A DNA stretch of 64,000 nt from a virus: IMG/VR virus record IMGVR_UViG_3300020463_000001, positions 1 through 64,000 of that record, one strand, 5' to 3'. Made by a program: the position numbers and the translations under genes. Each line of letters begins with the position of its first letter. The first letter of the stretch is position 1. The notes under the pieces were generated by a model that saw nothing but the letters and a program-made list of their open reading frames with translations, was not told where the DNA came from and did not search any database. Positions 46,480-55,081 of the stretch are shown here, one piece after another.

Positions 46480-46524
46480 ATGAATTGCAAATGCTGCGAA
46501 TGTTGTAATTGTGATTGTTGTTAG
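46480..46524 (+). CDS. 14-residue cysteine-rich peptide
   Basis: MNCKCCECCNCDCC: eight Cys in 14 residues. A full AAGGAGG lies eight bases before the ATG, the best ribosome site seen in the region, and the stop is eight bases before the exonuclease gene. It resembles a minimal metallothionein-like metal binder, or a leader peptide that senses Cys-tRNA supply. No family recognised. Confidence 0.6.
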   Translation: MNCKCCECCNCDCC

Positions 46525-46531
46525 ATAAATT

Positions 46532-47254
46532 ATGTTTAATCATGTGGAGTTTGAGTCTGATGACTTTGAACTTAAAACTGTGAATGAAGATGGAAAAAGA
46601 TGGTATGTTACTGATAGTGGTGGGAGATATCCATCCATCACTACAGTAATTTCTTACTTTAGTAAGGCCGCCATCATGGCGTGGAGAAAACGAGTCGGAG
46701 AAGCAGAGGCAAATAAAGTCTCTCTCAAAGCATCTCGTAGAGGAACCAACGTCCACTTAATGTGCGAAGACTATATTAACAATCTTCCTACAAAAAAAGA
46801 AGCGATGCCAAGTGACTTAGAAATGTTTCATATTATGAAACCAGTCCTTGACGAAAGAATTGGAAATGTCTACGCTCAAGAGTATGCGATGTATTCCGAT
46901 CATCTGGGAATAGCAGGACGATGTGACTGTATTGCGGAATTCGATGGTAAACTGTCCATCATAGATTTTAAAACGTCTAAGAGACCTCTCAGTGCGTTTG
47001 GTGGAGAGAAATTAGACAAGTATCTGAGACAGGCCTCGGGGTATGCAGTGATGTTTGAAGAACGAACTAAAATACCTGTTTCTCAGGTCGTTATTATCGC
47101 TGCAGTAGATAATGAATTACATCCGGAAGTTCATGTCTCAAAAAGAGACAAACATATCGGAGATTTGATTGGAATGATTGATGAATATTATGTCAAAAAT
47201 GGTCTGACAAATAATAATAACCATCAATTAAAAAAAGGAATAATTGGGAAGTAA
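46532..47254 (+). CDS. PD-(D/E)xK exonuclease (RecB/Cas4-like nuclease)
   Basis: 240 residues. GRYPSITTVISYF at the start, RRGTNVHLMCEDYIN (RecB-type motif), then the catalytic core GRCDCIAEFDGKLSIIDFKT (D and D-x-K) and YLRQASGYAVMF (Q-x3-Y motif). This order is that of phage exonucleases in the RecB family. Probable role in host DNA degradation or recombination. Confidence 0.85.
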   Translation: MFNHVEFESDDFELKTVNEDGKRWYVTDSGGRYPSITTVISYFSKAAIMAWRKRVGEAEANKVSLKASRRGTNVHLMCEDYINNLPTKKEAMPSDLEMFHIMKPVLDERIGNVYAQEYAMYSDHLGIAGRCDCIAEFDGKLSIIDFKTSKRPLSAFGGEKLDKYLRQASGYAVMFEERTKIPVSQVVIIAAVDNELHPEVHVSKRDKHIGDLIGMIDEYYVKNGLTNNNNHQLKKGIIGK

Positions 47255-47321
47255 TGATTTCCAAATATTCCTCATTTATTTCACGGTTTTTTGACGAAAA
47301 TCGGAAGGTGAGGTACTAAAT

Positions 47322-47567
47322 ATGTGGGTATGGTTAATTCAAGCTATCGCTGGAAGTATAATCGGAAGTGCTACAAGCAGTTGGTTTCAGAACACTGCAG
47401 CAGGGAAATGGTTCTTTGCAAAAGTATCTTCACTATACGACTGGGCCGCAGTGCGGTATAATTTAAAAGTCTTGGACGCAGAAGATACATGGAGAAAAAA
47501 GTATCCAAATGTTTCTGCTAAAATGGACGAATTAGAAAGTAGATTGGAGGCGCTAGAAGAAAAATAA
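47322..47567 (+). CDS. Small protein with N-terminal hydrophobic helix
   Basis: 81 residues: MWVWLIQAIAGSIIGSATSS hydrophobic start, then a charged helix and a C-terminal coiled coil (MDELESRLEALEEK). Possibly membrane- or virion-associated. Function unknown. Confidence 0.6.
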   Translation: MWVWLIQAIAGSIIGSATSSWFQNTAAGKWFFAKVSSLYDWAAVRYNLKVLDAEDTWRKKYPNVSAKMDELESRLEALEEK

Positions 47568-47590
47568 TTCACAAATTAAGGACACTCACA

Positions 47591-47821
47591 GTGGAAAACT
47601 ACAGACAACTTCAAGCAAGTCTAACAGACCTCAATTGGGATGGAGAAGATTACGAAGAGACTGTCGTGATATTTCCGACAGAACGCAATATCAAATCCGT
47701 AAAATCGATAACATCAGATTATACTAAATACTTTGATGTGATTAAGAACGCTGTGAGAAACTCCGCCTCGGTGAATTATGATCCAGACCTAGAGCCTATC
47801 GCAGTCTTATCTACAAACTAA
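47591..47821 (+). CDS. Hypothetical protein, GTG start
   Basis: 76 residues, MENYRQLQASLTDLNWDGED then ETVVIFPTERNIKSV. GTG start at 47591. No family recognised. Confidence 0.55.
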   Translation: MENYRQLQASLTDLNWDGEDYEETVVIFPTERNIKSVKSITSDYTKYFDVIKNAVRNSASVNYDPDLEPIAVLSTN

Positions 47822-47832
47822 TGTAGAACTTA

Positions 47833-47861
47833 TTGACAAACCCTTCGTTATGTTATATAAT
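47833..47861 (+). promoter_or_regulatory. Perfect consensus sigma70 promoter
   Basis: TTGACA, 17-bp spacer, TATAAT. TATGTTA (47849-47855) in the spacer pairs with TAACATA (47874-47880). Confidence 0.8.
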
Positions 47862-47897
47862 TGTTGAGTTATTTAACATAGCACAGGAATATTGCAT

Positions 47898-48440
47898 ATG
47901 AAATTTACGCTTCTGTTTGCCGTGGCGTTGGGAATATTTACACCCAATAAAGTGGCTACTAGTGTTCTGGATAGAGATGCATCAATTGAAGAAGAAGTTC
48001 GATGTCTTGCAGAGAACGTCTACTTTGAATCAAGAAATGAGAGTGTTATGGGACAAATCGCTGTCGCATATGTTACTCTCAATCGTGTTTTTGCACCAAA
48101 ACATCCAGACACTATTTGTGGCGTAGTCCGTCAGGGAGAATACAAAGAATCTTGGAAAACTAGGGCAACCAAAGATCCAAATGATGCGGTATTCATCCCT
48201 GTAAAGGACAGATGTCAATTTTCTTGGTACTGTGATGGTAAATCTGACAAAATACTTGATTTGACTGCATGGAAAAGTGCAGTCAATGTAGCCGCAATGG
48301 TTACAGTCGAGTACGGATCAGAACGACATAGTGATCCTACAGACGGAGCATTATGGTATCATGCAGACTATGTTCAATCCAAATTCCATTCTAAGTTGGT
48401 CTATACCACTAAGATTGGAACTCACATATTCTACCGATAG
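47898..48440 (+). CDS. SleB-like cell wall hydrolase with signal sequence
   Basis: 180 residues. N-terminal export signal (MKFTLLFAVALGIFTPNKVA). The Hydrolase_2/SleB domain follows: CLAENVYFESRNESVMGQIA (catalytic Glu), VAYVTLNRV, ICGVVRQGEYKESW, CQFSWYCDGKSD and ALWYHADYVQ. It would cleave peptidoglycan from the periplasm without a holin. Interestingly it is driven by an early-type promoter, so it might act in wall remodelling instead of lysis. Confidence 0.88.
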   Translation: MKFTLLFAVALGIFTPNKVATSVLDRDASIEEEVRCLAENVYFESRNESVMGQIAVAYVTLNRVFAPKHPDTICGVVRQGEYKESWKTRATKDPNDAVFIPVKDRCQFSWYCDGKSDKILDLTAWKSAVNVAAMVTVEYGSERHSDPTDGALWYHADYVQSKFHSKLVYTTKIGTHIFYR

Positions 48441-48452
48441 GAAAAAACTAGT

Positions 48453-48677
48453 ATGCTAAAGACTATGACTCAGAAAGAGTTCAGCGAAGAAATTGAAAAG
48501 TATGTAAAAATATCAAGAGAATCTTACATGGATTCCGTTATTATGTATTGTAAAGAGAATGATATGGACTATGAGAATATTAATTCTCTTATGAGTACGG
48601 TACTCAAACAAAAAATACAATTTGAGGCGGAAAACCTCAACATGATGGCAAAAACTGCTAATCAATTACCCCTGTGA
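48453..48677 (+). CDS. 33: gp33-like late promoter coactivator
   Basis: 74 residues. TQKEFSEEIEKYVKISRESY, MDSVIMYCKENDMDYENINS and LKQKIQFEAENLN follow the plan of the short gp33-type proteins of marine T4-like phages, which bridge RNA polymerase and the sliding clamp. It directly precedes a gp59-like gene and lies near gp32, as in T4 (59-33-32 cluster). Fits the many TATAAATA sites. Confidence 0.78.
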   Translation: MLKTMTQKEFSEEIEKYVKISRESYMDSVIMYCKENDMDYENINSLMSTVLKQKIQFEAENLNMMAKTANQLPL

Positions 48678-48691
48678 GGTCGGGTCTGGTC

Positions 48692-49378
48692 ATGGCCAGC
48701 AGAAAAATGGATGATTTTGAATGTTATAAGATGTTTATAGCAATGAAAAATCATTTCTCCACAAAAAACGACTCCTATGATTACATAAAATATCGTGGAA
48801 GAGTCTCTATACCCGAAAATACCTACCTAAAACGAAAAGATCGTGCGATTTTCAAGGATTTGAGTAAAAAATACACTCGCAAAGAGTTGGAAAATTACTT
48901 TTTATCTGTATTTCTGTCTTCTAACGAAAATGGAACAGCAATTGCGAGAGGAGAATTCTTGAATTCTTCGGATTTACTCTCAGAAGAGACTCAAGATTAC
49001 TATAAACTCTGGAAAACGAGAAATCAGAGTCTTTCGTATCTGTTTGAGGAAGATTTTGGTAAAATTATGGACTCTGCTTTGGAAAATCAGTTAAATTTTA
49101 ACGAAATTTTCGAATGTATCGACGGAGATTATCCTTTGGTCATGCAAATGGAACGTAGAGGATTGATTTCTATTGAAACATTAGTGATTTTAGACAAAAT
49201 TCTCGATTTTTTGGACAATGTTAAGATACAGGATACGATATACTGGCCAATATACAAACGAAAGTGTAAAAAGTACTCAGGATTTTTAGTCATAAATAAT
49301 AAAACCTATACTAAAAAGGTGAGGAAAATACTAATAGAAGATTATTACGAAGAGTATGGTAAATCACTAGAGAAGTAA
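48692..49378 (+). CDS. 59: gp59-like helicase loader
   Basis: About 228 residues (T4 gp59 has 217), helical throughout. CYKMFIAMKNHFSTKNDSYD, YIKYRGRVSIPENTYLKRKD and FKDLSKKYTRKELENYFLS align well with T4 gp59 (DVIKYNWCMRVSDAAYQKRRDK and following). It loads the replicative helicase onto gp32-coated DNA. Starts at 48674, 48692 and 48710 are possible; 48692 is used. Confidence 0.85.
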   Translation: MASRKMDDFECYKMFIAMKNHFSTKNDSYDYIKYRGRVSIPENTYLKRKDRAIFKDLSKKYTRKELENYFLSVFLSSNENGTAIARGEFLNSSDLLSEETQDYYKLWKTRNQSLSYLFEEDFGKIMDSALENQLNFNEIFECIDGDYPLVMQMERRGLISIETLVILDKILDFLDNVKIQDTIYWPIYKRKCKKYSGFLVINNKTYTKKVRKILIEDYYEEYGKSLEK

Positions 49379-49379
49379 A

Positions 49380-50720
49380 ATGCATTTAGCAGTAATTACA
49401 CTTTTGTCGGCACTTGCAATCAGTGGAGTCGCCGCTTATTATTCTATATTTGGATTGGCAAAGATATTTTCTGCAGCCGTTCTTCCAATTATCATTATGG
49501 GTGTTGTTCTTGAGGTAGGTAAACTCGTAACTGCATCTTGGTTATACCGAAACTGGAAAACTTGTCCATTATTGCTCAAGAGTTACTTTGTAAGTGCGGT
49601 AGTAGTCTTGATGTTCATAACATCTATGGGCATATTCGGGTTCTTATCGTCTGCACACATAGAACAGACATTAGGGAATCAAGAGAATCAATCTAAGATA
49701 CTCAGAGTAGAAGAAGAAATTCAACGGACAGATTATCTTATTGACGCATCCGAGGCAAAGATAAAAGATCTAGAGACTGCGGACATAGATTTCTCTGATG
49801 GGATACAGAGTCAAATAGATAGAGAACAACAACGAATCGATACCGCATATGAACGTGCGGATCCCCAAATAAAATCTCAAATGGCTATTATCGAAAGAGA
49901 GAATGAGATAATCGAAAATAGAGTCAAACCCTACAGAGATGAAATTGCAAATATCGATTCTCGCGTAGAACAACTAGACGAAGCCATAAAAGAGAATAAC
50001 GTAAGAATAATCCAAAGAATTGTCGGTACTATTGTTGATGGTTCTTATGGAGAAGAAACTGCATCTAAAGTAGACTATTTCAGAGATCAACAATTAGAAG
50101 AAAGAGACAAACTTCTGGAAAAAATTGACGAACTAAGAAACAAGGATAATCAAAATGTAGACTCCGCAATGGATCAAATTGCAGATATAAGAGAAACTGT
50201 GCGTCAGGAGATAACTGACTCCAATGCTCTCATACAACGTCTTAGATCGCAACTGGGTGCGCCTGTGAACGATAATAAATTAGAGTTGGTTGCAGAACAA
50301 AGAAATATTATAGATACCTTAGAAGACAAACTGGACGATCTGAACCTAGAAAAATTTGATCTGGAAACCAGTTATCGACAACTGGAAGCAGAAGTCGGGC
50401 CAATTAAGTATATTGCAGAACTTGCTATTGGGAATAACGCATCAGAAGAAGCATTAGAGAACGCAGTCAAGTGGATAATACTTCTTATCGTATTTGTATT
50501 TGATCCTCTTGCGGTACTTCTTTTGATTGCCGCGAATATGAACTTGGTGCAAGTTAAGAATGCAAAACTCGTAGAAGGGGGCATACTTGCCCATGTTCCA
50601 GATTTTGATGATGCGGAAAATGTACTAATGAAAACCTCTGATGGATGGCAGAGGCTTGATAGAACAGAGAAACGTCGAAGAGATCTCAACGAAACTTTGA
50701 AAGAAAATAAAGAAACTTAA
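49380..50720 (+). CDS. Membrane-anchored coiled-coil protein
   Basis: 446 residues. Three hydrophobic segments at the N-terminus (about 5-25, 32-52, 68-92), a long coiled coil (about 95-345, with many EEIQRTDYLIDASEAKIKD-type heptads), another membrane segment (about 365-388, WIILLIVFVFDPLAVLLLIA) and a cytoplasmic tail. Coil-containing membrane proteins like this are common next to gp59/gp32 in marine T4-like phages. Function unknown; membrane tethering of replication is possible. Confidence 0.7.
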   Translation: MHLAVITLLSALAISGVAAYYSIFGLAKIFSAAVLPIIIMGVVLEVGKLVTASWLYRNWKTCPLLLKSYFVSAVVVLMFITSMGIFGFLSSAHIEQTLGNQENQSKILRVEEEIQRTDYLIDASEAKIKDLETADIDFSDGIQSQIDREQQRIDTAYERADPQIKSQMAIIERENEIIENRVKPYRDEIANIDSRVEQLDEAIKENNVRIIQRIVGTIVDGSYGEETASKVDYFRDQQLEERDKLLEKIDELRNKDNQNVDSAMDQIADIRETVRQEITDSNALIQRLRSQLGAPVNDNKLELVAEQRNIIDTLEDKLDDLNLEKFDLETSYRQLEAEVGPIKYIAELAIGNNASEEALENAVKWIILLIVFVFDPLAVLLLIAANMNLVQVKNAKLVEGGILAHVPDFDDAENVLMKTSDGWQRLDRTEKRRRDLNETLKENKET

Positions 50721-50734
50721 GGAGAAATTATATT

Positions 50735-50959
50735 ATGCCAATAAAATATCAGAAAAGCGCGACAAACGTGAATCGACAAACAAAAAAGAAAACAATAAAA
50801 CATTATTATATGAAGAGCCTCAGCAAAGATGAGGTTTTGGACAAATACTATACAGCAAATAAACCGAAACTAAAACAAAAATTCCGAAATGAGTTAATCT
50901 CAAAGCGGGGTTTCACACAAGAATCTCTTCAACTTGCGGAAGCAAGTAGGGATAATTAG
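50735..50959 (+). CDS. Small basic protein
   Basis: 74 residues, very basic (RQTKKKTIKHYYMKSLSKDE). AAGGAG precedes ATG. Nucleic-acid binding is plausible. Function unknown. Confidence 0.6.
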   Translation: MPIKYQKSATNVNRQTKKKTIKHYYMKSLSKDEVLDKYYTANKPKLKQKFRNELISKRGFTQESLQLAEASRDN

Positions 50960-50962
50960 TAG

Positions 50963-50991
50963 TTGACAAACCAATATTACTTTGGTATGAT
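50963..50991 (+). promoter_or_regulatory. Sigma70 promoter of gene 32
   Basis: TTGACA, 17-bp spacer (contains CCAA..TTGG), TATGAT. The transcript would begin with a perfect hairpin AATATCAT-aatg-ATGATATT (50999-51018). Confidence 0.75.
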
Positions 50992-51053
50992 ACTACACAA
51001 TATCATAATGATGATATTAACATACAAAAATACTACGAATATAAGGAAATATA

Positions 51054-51959
51054 ATGTCGAATGCATTCGCAAAACTCAAAAAAGGAAAGGACTTCAGCAA
51101 GCTCACTGCTGAGTTAGAGAAGATCCAATCCCCCCAACAAACTTCTTCCAACAGGGATGATCGTTTCTGGAAGCCAACTACAGACAAAACCGGAAATGGT
51201 TATGCTGTAATCCGTTTCTTGCCGCCTCCTGCGGATGAAGATTTGCCTTGGGTTCGCGTCTTTACTCATGGGTTCAAAGGCCCAGGCGGTTGGTTCATTG
51301 AGAACTCTTTGACAACCTTGGGTAAGAAGTGCCCTGTCAGTGAAGCAAACACTGAATTGTGGAACACTGGAACTACGGAAAACCAAAACCTTGCGAGAGA
51401 ACGCAAGCGTAAGTTGAAGTATTTCTCAAACATCTATGTGGTGAGTGATCCCGCTCATCCAGAAAATGAAGGTAAGGTATTCTTATACCAGTTTGGTAAA
51501 AAGATCTTTGATAAGGTCTCTGACATCATGCAGCCTGCGTTTGAGGATGAAGAACCTACAAACCCATTTGATTTATGGGAAGGTGCGAACTTCAAGTTGA
51601 AGATTCGAACTGTAGACGGTTATATCAACTATGACAAGTCTGAGTTTGACTCTGTTAGTGCATTGTCTGATGATGATGAGGAATTAGAAGCAGTTTTTAA
51701 CAAAGAGTATTCTTTGCAAGAGTTTGTTTCTCCTGATTCATTCAAGACTTATGAACAGTTAAAGGAACGTCTTGATAGAGTTCTTGGTACTGTATCTGTG
51801 ACTAGGACTGCTGCAGAGGATATGGTTGAAGACACAATGGAAGTTCCATTCGCTGTCGAAACTCCGGCTCCTGCTCCTGCTAGGGAAAAGGTCGCAACCA
51901 TAGAAGATGAGGAAGATGATGCCTTATCTTACTTTGAGAAGTTAGCAAACGAGGATTAA
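51054..51959 (+). CDS. 32: Single-stranded DNA-binding protein gp32
   Basis: 301 residues (T4 gp32 has 301). Basic N-terminal cooperativity segment (MSNAFAKLKKGKDFSKLTAE), OB-fold core (FWKPTTDKTGNGYAVIRFLP, WFIENSLTTLGKKCPVSEAN, RKLKYFSNIYVVSDPAHPEN, VFLYQFGKKIFDKV, FDLWEGANFKLKIRT) and an acidic C-terminal tail. A zinc-binding Cys cluster is reduced to one Cys here. Coats ssDNA in replication and recombination. Strong terminator behind it. Confidence 0.95.
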   Translation: MSNAFAKLKKGKDFSKLTAELEKIQSPQQTSSNRDDRFWKPTTDKTGNGYAVIRFLPPPADEDLPWVRVFTHGFKGPGGWFIENSLTTLGKKCPVSEANTELWNTGTTENQNLARERKRKLKYFSNIYVVSDPAHPENEGKVFLYQFGKKIFDKVSDIMQPAFEDEEPTNPFDLWEGANFKLKIRTVDGYINYDKSEFDSVSALSDDDEELEAVFNKEYSLQEFVSPDSFKTYEQLKERLDRVLGTVSVTRTAAEDMVEDTMEVPFAVETPAPAPAREKVATIEDEEDDALSYFEKLANED

Positions 51960-51968
51960 TATCTCTCA

Positions 51969-51998
51969 GGGGCGAGGAAACTCGCCCCATTCTTTCTT
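51969..51998 (+). terminator. Rho-independent terminator after gene 32
   Basis: GGGGCGAG-GAAA-CTCGCCCC followed by ATTCTTTCTT. Confidence 0.85.
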
Positions 51999-52000
51999 GC

Positions 52001-52085
52001 GGCGGGGTTCCCGAGCGGTCAAAGGGATCAGACTGTAAATCTGACGGCTATGCCTTCGAAGGTTCGAATCCTTCCCCCGCCACCA
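52001..52085 (+). tRNA. tRNA-Tyr (GTA)
   Basis: Acceptor GGCGGGG/CCCCGCC, anticodon stem-loop CAGA-CTGTAAA-TCTG (anticodon GTA), long variable arm, T arm GAAGG-TTCGAAT-CCTTC, discriminator A and encoded CCA. It lies two bases from the 3' end of the convergent minus-strand gene. Confidence 0.95.
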
Positions 52086-52087
52086 TC

Positions 52088-52267
52088 TTATCCCTTCTTA
52101 TAAATCTTATAAGCACCATACAGAATCGCTGCGTATGCAATGTACGCAACAATAGATTTAACAAACAATACTGCAACGCCGGCGGCGATTAATACTGCTC
52201 CATCCCATGTAGAAGCTTCTCCTACTTTCTCTTTCAGTTTTGCTTTTAGATATTCTAATTGTAACAT
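52088..52267 (-). CDS. Small membrane protein behind the tape measure gene
   Basis: 59 residues; ATG at 52267 has AAGGAGA upstream. Amphipathic start (MLQLEYLKAKLKEKVGEAST) then two hydrophobic segments (AVLIAAGVAVLFVKSIVAYI, AAILYGAYKIY). Holin-like topology is possible. Unassigned. Confidence 0.55.
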   Translation of the reverse strand: MLQLEYLKAKLKEKVGEASTWDGAVLIAAGVAVLFVKSIVAYIAYAAILYGAYKIYKKG

Positions 52268-52277
52268 AAGATTCTCC

Positions 52278-54752
52278 TTATACTGCACCGGATAGTGCTG
52301 AGTTGATTTTGTTAAAGCTGTTTTCAGTATTGTATGCTTTTGTTGGAATTACAGTACTGCTTGAATTTGATACATTATTGTTAGTAACATTTGACAGATT
52401 ATTGAGTATGGGACTGATATTGGTCGCTGCAACTTTTTCTATCGCGTTCTCCTTCATGGTCATCGCGGCCGCATTCTTCATTCCGGCCGAAGGTGAACTT
52501 ATATTTCCTAATTCTTGCGTAGGAGCCCCAGAAACTTGTTGCATGGGTGTGGATTCTCTAGCAGGAATAACTGCACCCCCACTGTCTCCAACACTCTGAG
52601 AAGAACTCTGTGTTCCTTGAGCGAGTTCTGTGGGTATGATCGATACATTTGCGTTCTCAGGAGAAGATAAATCTGGTGAAATTCCTGTTACATTTTGGTT
52701 CACTGGGGTACTGGATCCATCTACAGAAACTCCATCTCTTATCGCAGTAACATTTTCTTGATTAGTATTTTCTGTTGTCGCTGGAGTTATATTTGATTGG
52801 GGTTCGTCATCTCCGCCGAAACCCAGAAAGTTTGATACACTATCTCCCACATTACCTATAGCATCTCCTACTTTTCCTGCAACTTCTTTTCCTGTTTCTA
52901 GTGCCTTTTGTGCTCCATCTTTTATATTATTTCCGACATTTTTTACGGCGTCCACGGGGCCCTTAATAATACCTAATACTTTTTCTACTAAGTTGCTAAA
53001 AAATTCTTTGATAGAATCAAATGCGGAACTTATCGCCCCGCTGACTTTTTCTGGAATTGATGAAATAAATTCACCAATCTTTTGAGGAAAATCTGAAGTT
53101 ATAAACGCAACTGCGGCAGCAATTCCAGCGCCTACTGCCATTATTTTTAATGCAACTGGACTGAACAACATAGAAAGAACTCTAGGAATTCCCATCAAAA
53201 ATCTCAAAACTCCCTTAAACATACCAATGCCACCGGCAATTGATTCAAATGCCCCCTTACTTTCTTCTCTTGATTCTTCTGCACTCTCTATCGAATCTTC
53301 TAGAAGAGATGATTGTTTTCTTTCTACTCGTAAATTTGCTTGGTCAGATCTCTTTTTTTCTCTTTGAGTTTCTATTGCACTGAGTTCTCCTTCCGATTGT
53401 TGAGACCCCAAATATTCTAATAAATCTCGTATCTCTTGAAGAAAGGGGGAACTCACAGGTACTTCAGAATCTCCGGAAGATTCTTCTGTTCTAACTGGTG
53501 TTATTTGTGGAACCTCAGACGAAGATTCTATTGTTTCTCTAGTGATACTTTGCTCGCCCGCAGCACCAGCGACAGTTTCTCTAGAAATATCAGACACATT
53601 GGATATATTATTATCTGCTCCTTCTCTGATAGTTGATACTTGAGAGGTATCTATAGTATTACTTTGTTCGCCCGGAGCTCCTGTAATAGTTTCTCTAATA
53701 GTTGATACTTGAGAGGTATCTATAGTATTACTTTGTTCGCCCGGAGCTCCTGTAATAGTTTCTCTAGAAGTATCAGAGACATTGGATACATTATTGTCTG
53801 CCCCTTCTCTTGTAGATGATATTCGAGTTGTGTCTGTAGATTGCCCAGAAATTTGAGTTATATCTGGCGCAGTTTGATTTGTTATTTGATTTACCTCTGC
53901 CGAGTCTGCTTCAATTTCTGTTATAGGAGAAACTCTTTCTTGGTCTGTAGGTTGCAAATCTAATCCTACACTGTCTCTCAGTTCCTGTATCCTTTTTTGT
54001 TCCGCTTGGGCGTTTTCTCTTTGTTCTTTTGCAATCTTGGATTGTTCTATAATTCTGTCTCTTTCTTCATTATAGATTTGTTCTCTGGTCTTATTAGCCT
54101 CTTCTGCCTTCTTTTGTATATCTTCTTCGGAGAGATTTAATTTATTTTGGACATCAGATTCTGAAATCTGTTCTCTCAGAATTCTTCTTTCTTCTGAATC
54201 AATTCTTTCCTGCTCTCTAAAAAGTTCTCTTTGTTTTTCTCTAATTTCTTTTTCTTGACGTTTCTTCTTTCTGAAATTTCGGAACGCAACTACCCCCTTT
54301 CTTACACTATCGCCCAAGAATTTAACTCCTAACGCAAGGATAGGACTATCGGAAACCACACCAGCGACTACCGCACTAATATTAGTTACGCCTTCAGTGA
54401 GAGTATCTGTAATCTTTGCGCCGACATCATTCATCAACGAAGAATCCGATTTAACTCGTTGGTCATGCATTTGGATTAGTGATTGAAATCTTTGTTTGTC
54501 AGAATCCCCGACTTCTTTGGAGTCTCCAATTAACTTTGCAATATTCGCCATTTCCTTTCTACTGGCTCTGCGCTCTTTTGCGTCCATGTCTCCCTGTTTT
54601 GATATCAGTTCTGATACTTGTCGCAGAGCCTCATTTGTGGTATTGGATTCCATTTCGCCAGAGGCTTTGTCTAGACTCTCAGACAGACCCCGATAGTCCA
54701 TATTTACGGATTCTAATTTATCGATTACTGAGTCTAGACTTGCTTCAGCCAT
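52278..54752 (-). CDS. Tail tape measure / baseplate hub protein (gp29-like)
   Basis: 824 residues, largest tail gene here. Long coiled coils (about 150-270, FREQERIDSEERRILREQIS), a Ser/Thr repeat linker (about 320-420), a hydrophobic stretch (about 520-565, MFSPVALKIMAVGAGIAAAV) and amphipathic helices before a Ser/Thr/Asn-rich end. This is the profile of a tape measure, and the gene follows the gp26/gp51 chaperones as tape measures do. No sequence match to T4 gp29 is claimed. The last gene overlaps by one base at 54752. Confidence 0.7.
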   Translation of the reverse strand: MAEASLDSVIDKLESVNMDYRGLSESLDKASGEMESNTTNEALRQVSELISKQGDMDAKERRASRKEMANIAKLIGDSKEVGDSDKQRFQSLIQMHDQRVKSDSSLMNDVGAKITDTLTEGVTNISAVVAGVVSDSPILALGVKFLGDSVRKGVVAFRNFRKKKRQEKEIREKQRELFREQERIDSEERRILREQISESDVQNKLNLSEEDIQKKAEEANKTREQIYNEERDRIIEQSKIAKEQRENAQAEQKRIQELRDSVGLDLQPTDQERVSPITEIEADSAEVNQITNQTAPDITQISGQSTDTTRISSTREGADNNVSNVSDTSRETITGAPGEQSNTIDTSQVSTIRETITGAPGEQSNTIDTSQVSTIREGADNNISNVSDISRETVAGAAGEQSITRETIESSSEVPQITPVRTEESSGDSEVPVSSPFLQEIRDLLEYLGSQQSEGELSAIETQREKKRSDQANLRVERKQSSLLEDSIESAEESREESKGAFESIAGGIGMFKGVLRFLMGIPRVLSMLFSPVALKIMAVGAGIAAAVAFITSDFPQKIGEFISSIPEKVSGAISSAFDSIKEFFSNLVEKVLGIIKGPVDAVKNVGNNIKDGAQKALETGKEVAGKVGDAIGNVGDSVSNFLGFGGDDEPQSNITPATTENTNQENVTAIRDGVSVDGSSTPVNQNVTGISPDLSSPENANVSIIPTELAQGTQSSSQSVGDSGGAVIPARESTPMQQVSGAPTQELGNISSPSAGMKNAAAMTMKENAIEKVAATNISPILNNLSNVTNNNVSNSSSTVIPTKAYNTENSFNKINSALSGAV
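53625..53765. repeat. 69-bp tandem repeat inside the tape measure gene
   Basis: Two near-identical copies encode TITGAPGEQSNTIDTSQVST; a related third copy (AGAAGEQS) is nearby. In-frame, so copy number changes would preserve the frame. Confidence 0.8.
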
Positions 54753-55072
54753 TATTTTTCGCCGTTAAAGGATTTGTTTGATTTACTTGTTCCGGCATAC
54801 AGACCAAACCAGGCAGCACCCGCCCCAACAATCACTGAGATAAGACCGGATTGTTCCATAGATGGTGCTGGAAGATCCATATACCAAAGAACTGTTTTGT
54901 ATAATAAGAATATATATACAGATAAGAATAATCTTGGAAAAATTCTCCAAGCATCTACTGCAGCAGCAAGATGAATCATTTTTTTGTATGGATTACTTCC
55001 GCTGTTTACTGTATCTGTGTCAATTTCTAGATCTATTTTAACTTTTTTTGTTAAAGGTTTTTCTACTGCCAT
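54752..55072 (-). CDS. Two-span membrane protein in the tail operon
   Basis: 106 residues: basic N-terminus, two hydrophobic segments (about 45-62, PRLFLSVYIFLLYKTVLW, and 78-95, ISVIVGAGAAWFGLYAG) and a polar tail. Translationally coupled to the tape measure gene. A holin role is plausible by topology; unassigned. Confidence 0.6.
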   Translation of the reverse strand: MAVEKPLTKKVKIDLEIDTDTVNSGSNPYKKMIHLAAAVDAWRIFPRLFLSVYIFLLYKTVLWYMDLPAPSMEQSGLISVIVGAGAAWFGLYAGTSKSNKSFNGEK

Positions 55073-55081
55073 AATAATTTC

